Assembly (NCBI RefSeq): GCF_011762485.1
Contig: NZ_JAAKGI010000008.1
Coordinates: 180,305-244,304, forward strand
DNA from: Yeosuana marina
Lineage (GTDB): Bacteria; Bacteroidota; Bacteroidia; Flavobacteriales; Flavobacteriaceae
Direction: 5' to 3'
Length of the DNA stretch: 64,000 bases
This document shows positions 55,297-64,000 of this stretch, in pieces (within the stretch, counting starts at the first letter, position 1; every line of letters begins with the position of its first letter). The translations under genes were made by a program, and so were the position numbers. Below the pieces are notes generated by a model, which did no database searches, had not been told where the DNA came from, and worked only from the letters and a program-made list of their open reading frames with translations.

Positions 55297-56097
55297 TTAA
55301 AATCTGTTATCACCATCCAGTAAATCCCCTATTCCTCCTAAAATACTGCCCTCACCTTTATTTTTTCCGCCGCCTTTTGGAGCAGACGCCAAAACACGAC
55401 CTGCTAATCTGCTAAATGGTAATGATTGAATATACACAGTTCCCGGACCTTGTAATTTTGCAAAAAAGAGTCCTTCACCTCCAAAGATGGTATTTTTTAT
55501 ACCGCCAATAAACTCAATATCGTAATCTATATGTTGTGTAAAGCCTACGATACAACCCGTATCAACTCGAAGCGTCTCGCCTGCTTGCAACACCTTTTTT
55601 GCCATGGTTCCTCCCGCATGCACAAACACCAAACCATCTCCTTCAAGCTTTTGCATAATAAAGCCTTCACCTCCAAAAAGACCACGACCTAAACGCTTAC
55701 TAAATTCTATCCCAATGCTTACACCTTTAGCAGCGCACAAAAAGGCATCTTTCTGACATACAAATTTGCCTCCAAACTCTGTTAAATCAATAGGAATAAT
55801 TTTCCCTGGATAAGGAGATGCAAAAGAAACTTTCCGTTTTCCAACCAGATTATTATAAAAGGCAGTCATAAATAAACTTTCTCCCGTAAGAATACGTTTT
55901 CCCGCTCCTAAAATAGACCCTAAAAACCCTTCGTTTTTAGTAGAGCCATCTCCAAAAATGGTTTCCATTTTAATGCCGTCGTCCATCATCATAAAACTTC
56001 CTGCTTCAGCAACAACGCCCTCCTGCGGATCTAGTTCTATTTCTACATATTGCATTTCTTCGCCATATAGCTTATAGTCAATTTCGTGTGCATTCAT
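55297..56097 (-). CDS. AIM24/TIGR00266-family protein
   Basis: 266 residues built of glycine-rich beta repeats: [51 protein letters not shown] and [27 protein letters not shown] (in part). This is the TIGR00266/AIM24 barrel. The C-terminus is Gly/Lys-rich. Biochemical role unknown. Followed upstream by the DUF4442 gene on the same strand (71-base gap). Confidence 0.9.
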   Translation of the reverse strand: MNAHEIDYKLYGEEMQYVEIELDPQEGVVAEAGSFMMMDDGIKMETIFGDGSTKNEGFLGSILGAGKRILTGESLFMTAFYNNLVGKRKVSFASPYPGKIIPIDLTEFGGKFVCQKDAFLCAAKGVSIGIEFSKRLGRGLFGGEGFIMQKLEGDGLVFVHAGGTMAKKVLQAGETLRVDTGCIVGFTQHIDYDIEFIGGIKNTIFGGEGLFFAKLQGPGTVYIQSLPFSRLAGRVLASAPKGGGKNKGEGSILGGIGDLLDGDNRF

Positions 56098-56168
56098 ATT
56101 TTAAAGTTTTTGTTAATTCTATTATATGTTGAACTTGAGATGATTTTGTTACACTAAAAAGAAACCTT

Positions 56169-56630
56169 TTAACTTTTATTTTTCACTTTAATACTCCATT
56201 CAAAATTAAAAGTTGAAACCACAATACCTTCCTCGTTAACACCTATAGATTGCATCCAGATAGTTTGTCCCTCTCCTGTTGCTATCGTGTTTTTAATGGC
56301 ATCATCTATAAGATGCCCATCCTTACACGTAAAGGTTATTTTACCAGTTGCTTTTTTGGTAAACGTCGCATTATTGGTAGTCACTAACATAGATATACGC
56401 TGACCCGAATCTTGTATTTTCCCAATCATCAAGGCGCCTGTAGAAAACTCTGCCGCCATTCCTTGTACTGCCCAAAACATGGATTTAAAAGGATTTTGAT
56501 TGATCCATTTATACTTTACAGTTACAATACTCTGTTCATCATCAATATATTTAGTTCTAACACCACACAAAAAAGCTGAGGGCAATTTAAAAATAGTGTA
56601 CACATTTAGTTTTCTAGGTGTTATATTCAT
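56169..56630 (-). CDS. DUF4442 hotdog-fold protein
   Basis: 153 residues. NPFKSMFWAVQGMAAEFSTG is the hotdog central helix of DUF4442, a thioesterase-like family; the C-terminal strand pair is GIVVSTFNFEWSIKVK. The catalytic residue is unclear. Alone or in a pair with the AIM24-like gene downstream. Confidence 0.8.
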   Translation of the reverse strand: MNITPRKLNVYTIFKLPSAFLCGVRTKYIDDEQSIVTVKYKWINQNPFKSMFWAVQGMAAEFSTGALMIGKIQDSGQRISMLVTTNNATFTKKATGKITFTCKDGHLIDDAIKNTIATGEGQTIWMQSIGVNEEGIVVSTFNFEWSIKVKNKS

Positions 56631-56778
56631 TATTTGTTATTTATTTTTCCACTAAAATATTGAAAATAGTTCATACTTCAATTTGTTAAAATTTTGTTAA
56701 ATTTCAGTACTATGTGTTGCATAATACCTTCCTTTAGATATATATTTGTATAAGATATTATTATATACTTTTAAAATC

Positions 56779-57225
56779 ATGTTAGATAGTCATCAAAAAA
56801 ACATCGCAACTTTTATTCATTTATCAACCTTTAGTAGGTTTATAATTCCGTTAGGAAACTTTATAGGACCAATCATCCTTTGGGTAAGTAATAAAGAAAA
56901 ATCTGAATTTGTAGATGCTCACGGCAAGCAGGCTATTAACTTTCAAATAAGTATTTTACTGTATGCCATCATTTTAGGAACCATTAGTATTCCATTTTTT
57001 GTTTTCAATATTTTTAATGGAATGGATTTTATTGATTTTAACGGCTTTGAATCCTTCCATATTAATATAGGAAAACCGTCTCCTCTACTTTACATTGGTG
57101 GAGCACTAGGTGGACTTGCCGTCCTTGGTTTTATTTTAGAGCTAGTTTTTATAATAAAAGCAAGTTTAAAAGCTAGAGATGGCGAATTATATGAATATCC
57201 GTTAACAATAAATTTCATCAAATAA
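56779..57225 (+). CDS. DUF4870-domain membrane protein
   Basis: 148 residues from the ATG at 56779 (an in-frame TTG lies 33 bases upstream). HQKNIATFIHLSTFSRFIIP and FVDAHGKQAINFQIS are the DUF4870 signature; helices lie near 20-37, 55-80 and 112-135. It precedes the PadR/PspC genes on the same strand by 58 bases. Confidence 0.88.
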   Translation: MLDSHQKNIATFIHLSTFSRFIIPLGNFIGPIILWVSNKEKSEFVDAHGKQAINFQISILLYAIILGTISIPFFVFNIFNGMDFIDFNGFESFHINIGKPSPLLYIGGALGGLAVLGFILELVFIIKASLKARDGELYEYPLTINFIK

Positions 57226-57282
57226 TCAATCATAAATCAATCAAAAAATGAACAGTTTCACAATATTTAAACGCTTTAGAAC

Positions 57283-57624
57283 ATGAAGATAGAAAACACA
57301 AAAGCACAAATGCGTAAAGGTGTATTGGAATACTGCATACTCTCGGTCTTAAAAGATGAAGACGCGTACGTAGCAGAGATTTTAGATACCCTAAAAGACG
57401 CCAAGTTGCTTGTTGTAGAAGGTACTATTTACCCTTTACTTACAAGACTTAAAAATGCTGGACTTCTTAATTACAGATGGGAAGAATCAACATCAGGACC
57501 ACCAAGAAAATATTACGGTTTAACAGAAACCGGAAAGCTTTTTCTAAACGAATTAAATACCACTTGGAGCGAATTACAAAACGCCGTTAACCTAGTAACC
57601 AGAAAAAAATCAACAAAAAAATGA
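57283..57624 (+). CDS. PadR-family transcriptional regulator
   Basis: 113 residues. A winged helix with MRKGVLEYCILSVLKDEDAY, YPLLTRLKNAGLLNYRWEES, GPPRKYYGLTETG is complete. It overlaps the PspC gene start (ATGA-type), so it most likely controls its own operon in response to an envelope signal. Confidence 0.93.
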   Translation: MKIENTKAQMRKGVLEYCILSVLKDEDAYVAEILDTLKDAKLLVVEGTIYPLLTRLKNAGLLNYRWEESTSGPPRKYYGLTETGKLFLNELNTTWSELQNAVNLVTRKKSTKK

Positions 57625-59435
57625 ATAAAACAGTCAACATAAATTTAGCAGGTATATTTTTTCATATTGATGAAGATGCATACCAAAAACTTCAACGCTA
57701 TCTTGAGGCTATAAAACGTTCATTTACAGACTCTCAAGGTCGTTCAGAAATTATTTCAGACATTGAAGCTCGTATTGCAGAACTTTTTAGCGAGCGTGTA
57801 AAACACGACAAACAAGTTATTGGCAACAAAGAAGTAGACGAGGTGATTTCTATCATGGGACAACCAGAAGATTATTTGGTTGATGATGAAATTTTTGAAG
57901 ATGAACCTCAACCAGCACCTAAAAGAAAAACATCACCTTCAAAAAAACTATTTAGAGATACCGACAACTCATACATTGGTGGTGTTGCATCTGGTTTAGG
58001 ACACTATTTAGGCATCGATTCTGTTTGGATTCGCTTAATATGGTTATTGTTAGTTATTGGATCTGGAGGAACCTTTATATTAATATATGTGCTGTTTTGG
58101 ATACTGGTTCCTGAAGCCAGAACTACAGCTGAAAAGTTAACCATGACAGGAGAACCTGTTAATATTAGCAACATCGAAAAAAAAATCAAAGACGGGTTTG
58201 ATACTGTTTCTGATACTGTTAGTGATGTAGCAAAAAACGTTACAGACTCTTTTTCTGGTGCTGCTAAAAATGTTTCAAACGCTGCAAAAAATGTAGATTT
58301 TAAGAAACAAAGCAGTAATATCAAATCTAGTTCTAAAACATTTTTTGATACCATAGGAGACCTTATCATGCTTCTCTTTACTGTGTTTGCAAAATTTATT
58401 GGTGTTATTTTAATGATTACTGGAGCAATTGCTTTAATTGCATTAATTGTAGGCTTGTTTTCTTTGGGAGTTACCAATATTGTTCATATTCCAGGTTTAG
58501 ACTTAGTTGATATTGCAAACGTAGGAAACACACCTATTTGGCTAGTGTCCTTATTAACCTTTTTCTTAGTTGGAATTCCGTTCTTTTTCTTATTCTATTT
58601 AGGATTAAAAATTTTAGTTAACAACTTAAAATCTATAGGTAACATTGCAAAATTTACACTGTTAGGTGTTTGGATACTATCTATCATTGGATTGGTTATT
58701 GTAGGCATCAGACAAGCAAGTGAACACGCTTTTAATGAACATGTTGTTGAAAAACAAGAGTTTTATATGGCACCTGCCGATACATTGAAAATAAAAATGG
58801 TTAATAATGATTCCTACGGAAGTTCATATAGAAATAATAGTTCTTTTAAGTTTGCTAGAAATGAAAATGGAGAACGTGTTATTTTCTCTTCAGATATTAA
58901 AATTATTGTAAAATCCACAACAGATTCTTTAGCAACCATAAGTATAGAAAAATCGGCTGATGGTAGTGATTACAGTTCGGCTATTGAGCGAGCAAAAAAC
59001 ATCCGTTACAACTATGCATTTAAAACAAATGAAATTCTTTTAGATAATTATTTAACAACAGAAGCTAAAAATAAATTTAGTGATCAGGAAGTAGCTGTGA
59101 TTTTGTATTTACCAGAAGGAATTATTGCCAACTTTAACCATAATACACGATCGTTTTTAAATTACAGAACCTATAATGGTAACATTGTATCATCAAGCGA
59201 TTCAGATCATTTCTTAAAAATTATTGAAGATGATGTTGAATGTTTAGACTGTCCAGAAATAGATGTTTCCATTGAAGGCGAAAAAGATGGAATTAAAATA
59301 AATAACGACGGTATTGAAGTTAAAGTTGATAGTAGTAGTTTAAAAATTAACAACAAAGGCCTAAAAGCCACAAGTCCTGAAGTAAAAGTAAACATTGACA
59401 ATAACGGTATAAACATAAAATCAGATACTAAATAA
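57621..59435 (+). CDS. PspC-domain membrane protein
   Basis: 604 residues. The N-terminal HAAS-like helical part (about 1-90, ISDIEARIAELFSERV) precedes a PspC domain (about 110-170, LFRDTDNSYIGGVASGLGHY). Helices lie near 140-162, 255-285, 305-330 and 345-368, followed by an extracytoplasmic beta-rich tail (about 380-604). The last 70 residues repeat INNDGIEVKVD / INNKGLKATS / VNIDNNGINIKS. It fits a PadR/PspC/head-GIN envelope stress module. Confidence 0.9.
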   Translation: MNKTVNINLAGIFFHIDEDAYQKLQRYLEAIKRSFTDSQGRSEIISDIEARIAELFSERVKHDKQVIGNKEVDEVISIMGQPEDYLVDDEIFEDEPQPAPKRKTSPSKKLFRDTDNSYIGGVASGLGHYLGIDSVWIRLIWLLLVIGSGGTFILIYVLFWILVPEARTTAEKLTMTGEPVNISNIEKKIKDGFDTVSDTVSDVAKNVTDSFSGAAKNVSNAAKNVDFKKQSSNIKSSSKTFFDTIGDLIMLLFTVFAKFIGVILMITGAIALIALIVGLFSLGVTNIVHIPGLDLVDIANVGNTPIWLVSLLTFFLVGIPFFFLFYLGLKILVNNLKSIGNIAKFTLLGVWILSIIGLVIVGIRQASEHAFNEHVVEKQEFYMAPADTLKIKMVNNDSYGSSYRNNSSFKFARNENGERVIFSSDIKIIVKSTTDSLATISIEKSADGSDYSSAIERAKNIRYNYAFKTNEILLDNYLTTEAKNKFSDQEVAVILYLPEGIIANFNHNTRSFLNYRTYNGNIVSSSDSDHFLKIIEDDVECLDCPEIDVSIEGEKDGIKINNDGIEVKVDSSSLKINNKGLKATSPEVKVNIDNNGINIKSDTK

Positions 59436-59542
59436 ACAATTCATCCTTAAAAAACCACACTTCAGATATTTAAGTTACTAATCAACAACATTTTATAAGA
59501 TATTTGAACTATAACTAATCATCAATCAAAAAACGAACAATT

Positions 59543-60271
59543 ATGACCACACTATCAAAAATCATTGTAACCACCTTATTAAGTTTTTTACTTTTCTCTT
59601 GCAATTTCGATATGAATTTTGGCATCGGAGTTACAGGAAATGGCAATGTACGCATACAAGACCGAGCGTTGAATGAATCCTTTAATGCTATCGAGGCTAG
59701 TCACGGACTTGACGTATTTTTGACACAAGGTAATGATGAAAATATTGTTGTTGAAGCCGATGAAAACTTGCTAGAACTTATTAAAACTGAAGTGAAAAAT
59801 AATGTTCTGTACATTTATGCTGAAAAAAATATAGGACATGCTACTTCTAAAAAAATCATGGTGAATTTTAAAGAGATTTCTAAAATATCCTCATCTAGTG
59901 GAAGTGATGTTGTTGCTACAAACACAATTACTGGTGATTATTTAGAATTAAACACGTCTAGCGGAAGCGATATGACACTAACAGTTAATACTACAAATCT
60001 TAACTGTAGTACTAGCAGCGGAAGCGATTTACACCTTTCTGGAAAAACAGATAAATTAACAGCAGATGCCTCTAGTGGAAGTGATATTAAAGCTGCTGAT
60101 TTAATGACTCAATCAAGTCGTGTTTCAGCGAATAGCGGTGCAGATATTACTGTAAACACCTCCAAAGAATTAACAGCAGATGCCAATAGTGGCGGAGATA
60201 TTACGTATTACGGAAACCCTAAAACAGTAAATAAAAATGGTGGTCCTTCGGGAAGTATCAATAAACGTTAA
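59543..60271 (+). CDS. Head-GIN-domain lipoprotein (DUF2807)
   Basis: 242 residues with a lipoprotein signal (lipobox LFSC). The domain opens GNGNVRIQDRALNESFNAIE and continues as parallel beta-helix rungs with repeated SSGSD turns (five near-identical: SSGSDVVA, SSGSDMTL, SSGSDLHL, SSGSDIKA, NSGADITV). Follows the PspC gene by 107 bases. Confidence 0.9.
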   Translation: MTTLSKIIVTTLLSFLLFSCNFDMNFGIGVTGNGNVRIQDRALNESFNAIEASHGLDVFLTQGNDENIVVEADENLLELIKTEVKNNVLYIYAEKNIGHATSKKIMVNFKEISKISSSSGSDVVATNTITGDYLELNTSSGSDMTLTVNTTNLNCSTSSGSDLHLSGKTDKLTADASSGSDIKAADLMTQSSRVSANSGADITVNTSKELTADANSGGDITYYGNPKTVNKNGGPSGSINKR

Positions 60272-60295
60272 TCAACCTTTTTAAACCAATCAAAG

Positions 60296-60326
60296 AAGCC
60301 TAAAGTAAACTACTTTAGGCTTTTGT
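60296..60326. terminator. Terminator after head-GIN gene
   Basis: AAGCCTAAAGTA, loop AAC, TACTTTAGGCTT, followed by TTG and a T-run. Confidence 0.88.
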
Positions 60327-60396
60327 TTTAGTAAAATGACACATGATTTTTCATACATCCTTAAGATTATTGGAAAAACTAGTCTCATTTTATAGT

Positions 60397-63198
60397 TTAT
60401 TTTTCCTTTTCACGATTTTCCAATCGGTATCGATCTTCCTCTTTGCTTTCACGCAGCATATCTTCTTCATTATCCATTTCAGGTGATTCGTTTAACGATT
60501 TCCAATCAAATTGTTCATCAAACGGATCTAACGCTTTTTGCGGATTGAAAATTCTTGGATCAACTTCTATTGCATTATATGGTTTGTAATCCGGAGTGCT
60601 TGTAAAAAAGTCTGATAAATCTGTGGCGCTCGCATCATATTGATTTAAATATGGTAAATCCAAAACATTCCAAAACGTCTTAAAGAGACTTCCAAAACTA
60701 TAATGTACATGGCTTACATAATCTCGTTTTACCCAAGGAGAAATAAGCATTAGCACACTTCGGTGAGCATCAACATGATCAACGCCATTTTGCGCATCAT
60801 CTTCAGTAACAACGATAAGCATATCTTTCCAATACGGTGTTCTTGATAAATATTCGACAATTCTACCAACAGCCAGATCGTTATCTGCCATGTAGCTTTC
60901 TTTAAACGGATAACCAGCTTCGGGTCTGTCTCCTGCACCGTGATCATTTGGAATAATTACTGTTATCATTTCTGGCATAGAATCTTTGCCTTTTACCCAT
61001 TTTTCATCAAATTCTTTTTTAAACTGATCGATTCTAAATTGATCTGGTATAGATGTGTTATAGGTTGGATACATTTTAGAAGTGCGTGTAAACAAAGGTT
61101 GAGGCATAGGGTAATTTACAAACTGTTTAATGCCGGTATACTTAAAGTCTGCCTCATATAATGCGGGTTCAAACATGATGCTAAAACCAAAATTGTAGAA
61201 ATCTACATGGTTACGCTCCAAATGATCCCACATAGAACCTGCTTCATTATAATCTTCTGGATAAACAGCACCTGCAGCACCATTCATAGCAAAAATACCA
61301 GGTGCTTTAGATTTTGGTTTAAAATTTCTGTTACCACCATAACTCGCTGCCGTAGCTGTTTCGCACCATTCGTTAGGATAGGTGTTTACCAACCAACGGT
61401 GCCCATCGGCAGACACATCAGAATCCACATAAAAATTATCGGCTAAACCAAACTGTCTTGCCAACGCTAAATGATTGGGCATTACTGTAGCATCGGTAAC
61501 AGAATCTGTTTTATTTCTATTTGTAAAAGATGCATGCTCTCCATATCTGGCTAAAGATTCATCTCCATTTCCTTTTTTTATTTGTCCGAAAATCTCATCA
61601 TAGGTTCTGTTTTCTTTTGAAATAAACACGATATGTTTTATCGGACTTACTTTTTCTCCTGGATATAATGGAATGGGATTATCTTTTCTCTTTTTATAAA
61701 TAGTATCGGTTGATTTTGTGAACTTAAAATTGTTTGAAATAACTTGATCCGTCGTACTTTTTAGTTGGTCATCTGAAGGAATATCAGCCACTTGAACCGT
61801 TCCTTTCATTAACGAACCAATATAGCTTCCTTCTGGCCCTATTTTAAATGACTTTCCTCCGTTTGGACCACTTCCAAATCCTTTGGCATTGGCTATAACG
61901 AGTTTTTTACCATCATTCGTTACTTCAATTTTTGATGGAAACCAGCCTGTTGGGATATGACCTAACACCTTTTGGTCTTCAACATTAATAACGCCAACGG
62001 CATTAATTCCAGATTCGGCAACATACAATCGTTTTTGGTCTGGACTGATGGCTAGTCCAAACGGAATAACACCTCTAAATTGTTTTACTCGGGCATCTGG
62101 TTTTAATGAAATAGTGTTTACAATAGTGTCTTTTTTTATTGAAATTACCGAGATATTATCGTTAGTGGCGTTGCTAACAAATACATAATCATTAGTTGCC
62201 ACAATGGAGTTAGGACTAGACCCTCCAACGGCGGGAATGCCTTCAATCATAGCACCTACTAAATGCCCTGTCTTAATTTTTGCAACTACTTTTGGGTTCG
62301 CTTTATCTTCTAAACTGATAGCAAATACAGAAAAGGCATCAATAGCATTAACATCTCCTAACCCTTTAATATTTATCGTGTCATTTTTAATACCTTCAAC
62401 CATTTCTTTGGAACCATAAGCAGATGCAGGATAACTAATAGGAGTAATTTTAGCATCTTCTTTATCGCTGTCTTTTATATATGAATATTGAAACATCCCA
62501 ACATTAGCTACATACACTTTTTTCTCATCGGGTGATAAACAAATTCCGAATGGATACCGTCCCACAGGAACAGATTGAGTTAGTGTTTTGCTCTCAGTAT
62601 CAGCAATAATCATTCTAAACCCAATTTGATCGACCGCATAAACGGTTTTTCCGTCTTTAGATAGTTTTAAATCACCTATATATCCATCGGAATAATCATG
62701 ATTTTCAGATTTAGAGGAGCAATCAATAAATCCTTTAGATTTTCCATTTGTCAAATCAAATAAATAAATTTTATTTTCCTGTCCTCCAGCCACATACACC
62801 GTTTGATTATCTGGAGAAATAGCTAATCCCATAAAAACAGAAGCCAAAATCCCTTTATCAGTGGATGGAGATGGCGGAATTTGTTGAAGTTCTGGGTGAT
62901 TTGATAAAATATTTCTAATGATTGTAATTGATATTGGGTTGGTACCAGAATTTGATGTAACTGCTATATTACTGTCTGGGCTTAGTGTTAATCCGTAAGG
63001 ATGTGGAGCTGTAATAATACTTTTTCCTGAGGGTGTAATAAATCGCCCATTAGGGATAACTGTTTTACCCTCTGGATTGATTTTTGTTATCTCATTACCA
63101 GCAGGTGCTGAAATAAGCCAAACACCATCATCTACCTTTTTTTCTGAATTACAACCAAACATTAAAAGCAAAGCCAACAATTGGATTATTTTTTTCAT
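60397..63198 (-). CDS. YncE-like beta-propeller fused to phosphoesterase domain, lipoprotein
   Basis: 933 residues with a lipoprotein signal (lipobox MFGC). Residues about 30-450 are a YncE/YVTN-type beta-propeller (LSPDSNIAVTSN, SPDNQTVYVAGGQENKIYLF, LSPDEKKVYVANVG, PDQKRLYVAESGINAVGVIN). Residues about 500-880 are an alkaline-phosphatase-like phosphoesterase domain (IKHIVFISKENRTYDEIFG, DNFYVDSDVSADGHRWL, VTEDDAQNGVDHVDAHRSV). The C-terminal 60 residues are Glu/Asp/Arg-rich. Substrate unknown. Alone on its strand. Confidence 0.9.
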   Translation of the reverse strand: MKKIIQLLALLLMFGCNSEKKVDDGVWLISAPAGNEITKINPEGKTVIPNGRFITPSGKSIITAPHPYGLTLSPDSNIAVTSNSGTNPISITIIRNILSNHPELQQIPPSPSTDKGILASVFMGLAISPDNQTVYVAGGQENKIYLFDLTNGKSKGFIDCSSKSENHDYSDGYIGDLKLSKDGKTVYAVDQIGFRMIIADTESKTLTQSVPVGRYPFGICLSPDEKKVYVANVGMFQYSYIKDSDKEDAKITPISYPASAYGSKEMVEGIKNDTINIKGLGDVNAIDAFSVFAISLEDKANPKVVAKIKTGHLVGAMIEGIPAVGGSSPNSIVATNDYVFVSNATNDNISVISIKKDTIVNTISLKPDARVKQFRGVIPFGLAISPDQKRLYVAESGINAVGVINVEDQKVLGHIPTGWFPSKIEVTNDGKKLVIANAKGFGSGPNGGKSFKIGPEGSYIGSLMKGTVQVADIPSDDQLKSTTDQVISNNFKFTKSTDTIYKKRKDNPIPLYPGEKVSPIKHIVFISKENRTYDEIFGQIKKGNGDESLARYGEHASFTNRNKTDSVTDATVMPNHLALARQFGLADNFYVDSDVSADGHRWLVNTYPNEWCETATAASYGGNRNFKPKSKAPGIFAMNGAAGAVYPEDYNEAGSMWDHLERNHVDFYNFGFSIMFEPALYEADFKYTGIKQFVNYPMPQPLFTRTSKMYPTYNTSIPDQFRIDQFKKEFDEKWVKGKDSMPEMITVIIPNDHGAGDRPEAGYPFKESYMADNDLAVGRIVEYLSRTPYWKDMLIVVTEDDAQNGVDHVDAHRSVLMLISPWVKRDYVSHVHYSFGSLFKTFWNVLDLPYLNQYDASATDLSDFFTSTPDYKPYNAIEVDPRIFNPQKALDPFDEQFDWKSLNESPEMDNEEDMLRESKEEDRYRLENREKEK

Positions 63199-63390
63199 TG
63201 ATATATGCCTTATTATTTGTTTAAAAGATTACTTCTATAAACTTAGACACATATTAAATAAAAGACAAACTTTCTTATATAATATTTAAGACTTTATCAA
63301 ATTCATTTAAAGTACTAAAACAAATACGATATGAAATAGAACAAAAAGAGATTGAATAAAAGAGTGGTTAATTCAAATTACCATAGTAGA
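63199..63390. other. Intergenic region before the tRNA remnant
   Basis: 192 AT-rich bases with no gene recognised. It contains the promoter region of the propeller-phosphoesterase gene on the minus strand. Confidence 0.4.
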
Positions 63391-63426
63391 AAAAAAGCCT
63401 TGTAAATATATTTACAAGGCTCTTTT
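63391..63426 (-). terminator. Terminator of a missing tRNA gene
   Basis: A-run, stem AGCCTTGTAAATA / TATTTACAAGGCT (63396-63421), T-run on both strands. It stands 18 bases downstream of a tRNA 3' end (minus strand), the usual place for a tRNA terminator. Confidence 0.8.
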
Positions 63427-63438
63427 TATTCATTTTTA

Positions 63439-63453
63439 GTCGGGGTGGCAGGA
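63439..63453 (-). other. tRNA 3'-end remnant (tRNA-Pro-like), candidate attachment site
   Basis: On the minus strand this reads TCCTGCCACCCCGAC, matching the T-arm 3' strand, acceptor 3' strand and discriminator of a Bacteroidota tRNA-Pro as I know it. The sequence then departs from a tRNA; no T-loop TTCGAA, anticodon arm or 5' acceptor is present. With the terminator just downstream, this looks like the displaced native tRNA end left beside an integrated element. Confidence 0.55.
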
Positions 63454-63471
63454 AGCCTCCTTCCCTACACT

Positions 63472-63621
63472 ATGCGCTATATATCAATCATTTACAATCT
63501 TAAAAAACAATCTGTTAGCCGATTTGTTGACGGGGTTATAAATGACCTCAAAATAAATTACTTTACCTACTGGTTCTATAAAGATAAATATTATTTAAAA
63601 CCAAAGCAAAATAAATGGTAA
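63472..63621 (+). CDS. Small open frame, unknown
   Basis: 49 codons (MRYISIIYNLKK to YLKPKQNKW). It is rich in Tyr/Lys, not recognised, and may be a gene fragment. Its stop overlaps an ATG (TAATG) opening a further 31-codon frame (63621-63716). Neither has a clear ribosome-binding site. Confidence 0.25.
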   Translation: MRYISIIYNLKKQSVSRFVDGVINDLKINYFTYWFYKDKYYLKPKQNKW

Positions 63622-63732
63622 TGAAATTTATGAAAGCTCACTTGAACTTGAATTTCATAATTGTTCAAGCCGCTTATTTGGGAGGATTCAATTCAGTTAA
63701 TAAGACTTATACTTAATCTAAATGTTATTTAT

Positions 63733-63926
63733 TCATTTTATGTTAGATATGAATTGTGATCTAGCTTTCCCATCAATTTTTAAACCTCTACTAGAACAGT
63801 ATTTTTTCAATTTATCTAAATCGACTATAAAGTCATTTACAATCAAGCCATTAGAAGTCAAACTGTGCTTAGTCCTTAAATATGATTTGTGCCAATCTTC
63901 CCATGAGTTAAGACCAACGTCCATGT
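63733..63926 (-). CDS. 3' exon fragment of a gene interrupted by a group II intron
   Basis: About 64 codons downstream of the predicted intron 3' end, ending at a stop at 63733: (M)DVGLNSWEDWHKSYLRTK to SSRGLKIDGKARSQFISNIK. The frame stays open into the intron, but the residues there (GDYHVRFCERLG) are ribozyme, not protein. Not recognised. The 5' exon lies beyond the window. Confidence 0.45.
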
Positions 63927-64000
63927 GTCGAGTAGACAAGGGGAGTTTCACCCCGAGCCTCTCACAGAACCGTACGTGATAGTCTCCCATCATACGGCTC
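63927..64000 (-). mobile_element. Group II intron, 3' end (domains V and VI)
   Basis: Minus strand, 63967-64000 is a 34-nt domain V: GAGCCGTAT start with the AGC triad, inner stem GATGG / CTATC, GNRA loop GAGA, and ACGTACGGTTC end. Next, 63927-63966 forms a domain VI-like hairpin around GGGGTGAAACTCCCC, ending CTACTCGAC, where the 3' splice site is placed (within a few bases). The intron body and any reverse transcriptase lie beyond the right edge. Confidence 0.85.

Noticed and set aside
60354..60385. ATGA...TCAT operator-like sequence near 60370
   Set aside because: The spacer is 4 nt, not 6, and it lies at the 3' ends of two convergent genes.
63439..63510. Complete tRNA-Pro gene
   Set aside because: Only the 3' 15 bases fit. 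T-loop, anticodon arm, D-arm and 5' acceptor strand are absent.
63927..63993. Protein start MMGDYHVRFCERLG for the last minus-strand frame
   Set aside because: This stretch is group II intron domains V/VI; the open frame across it is chance.

Overview
The window is AT-rich, densely coded DNA from a member of the Bacteroidota, almost certainly the family Flavobacteriaceae. Lineage-typical signs are a fused CcoN/CcoO cbb3 oxidase subunit, -7 promoter elements of the form TAnnTTTG, TonB-dependent receptors with carboxypeptidase-like leader domains, a giant protein with a type IX secretion C-terminal domain, 2TM-domain proteins, a LETM1-related protein and head-GIN proteins. No complete rRNA or tRNA gene, IS element or CRISPR array was seen. 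All readings are by eye; no database search was run.

Layout. 1-7.8 kb: cbb3 oxidase locus (ccoI end, ccoS, ccoNO, ccoQ, ccoP, ccoG, ccoH, a TauE/SafE-like membrane protein). 7.9-10.2 kb: universal stress protein and hemN. 10.3-15.2 kb: Cu/Zn superoxide dismutase and YceI lipoproteins, a sigma/anti-sigma pair, a TonB-dependent receptor. 15.5-21.9 kb: LETM1-related protein, MFS transporter, LpxD, a YtxH/holin-like small-protein operon, FKBP isomerase, a frameshifted small membrane gene, a ribosome-hibernation-type factor. 22.2-29.5 kb: hybrid kinase with a 21-residue repeat coiled coil, then a LytS/LytTR operon with three copies of the 2TM domain, a TPR-like secreted protein, a chimeric gene and TonB. 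29.7-38 kb: a 1983-residue secreted protein with two nuclease modules, and a second TonB-dependent receptor. 38.5-46.8 kb: ECF sigma factor, RluE-like enzyme, topoisomerase III and other housekeeping genes. 46.9-53.3 kb: RDD/SpoIIM/DUF4129/DUF4350/MoxR/DUF58 cluster. 53.4-63.2 kb: dps/oxyR, small conserved genes, PadR/PspC/head-GIN, and a YncE-phosphoesterase fusion. 63.4-64 kb: a tRNA 3'-end remnant followed by foreign-looking DNA that ends in domains V and VI of a group II intron.

How the genes connect. A Crp/Fnr-like palindrome (ATGA-N6-TCAT) lies upstream of ccoS, hemN and tonB. In each case its centre is 29.5 nt from the first base of a TAnnTTTR -7 element. This suggests one low-oxygen-type regulator for the high-affinity oxidase, anaerobic haem synthesis and TonB. 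SOD, Dps and OxyR form an oxidative-stress theme.

The most unusual items are these. The gene at 27847-28515 has a promoter and 5' half matching its downstream neighbour, and a 3' half and terminator matching its upstream neighbour, which is the junction expected from a tandem duplication of about 0.87 kb. SOD and YceI share a near-identical signal-peptide cassette. The right edge looks like the start of an integrated element next to a truncated tRNA end.
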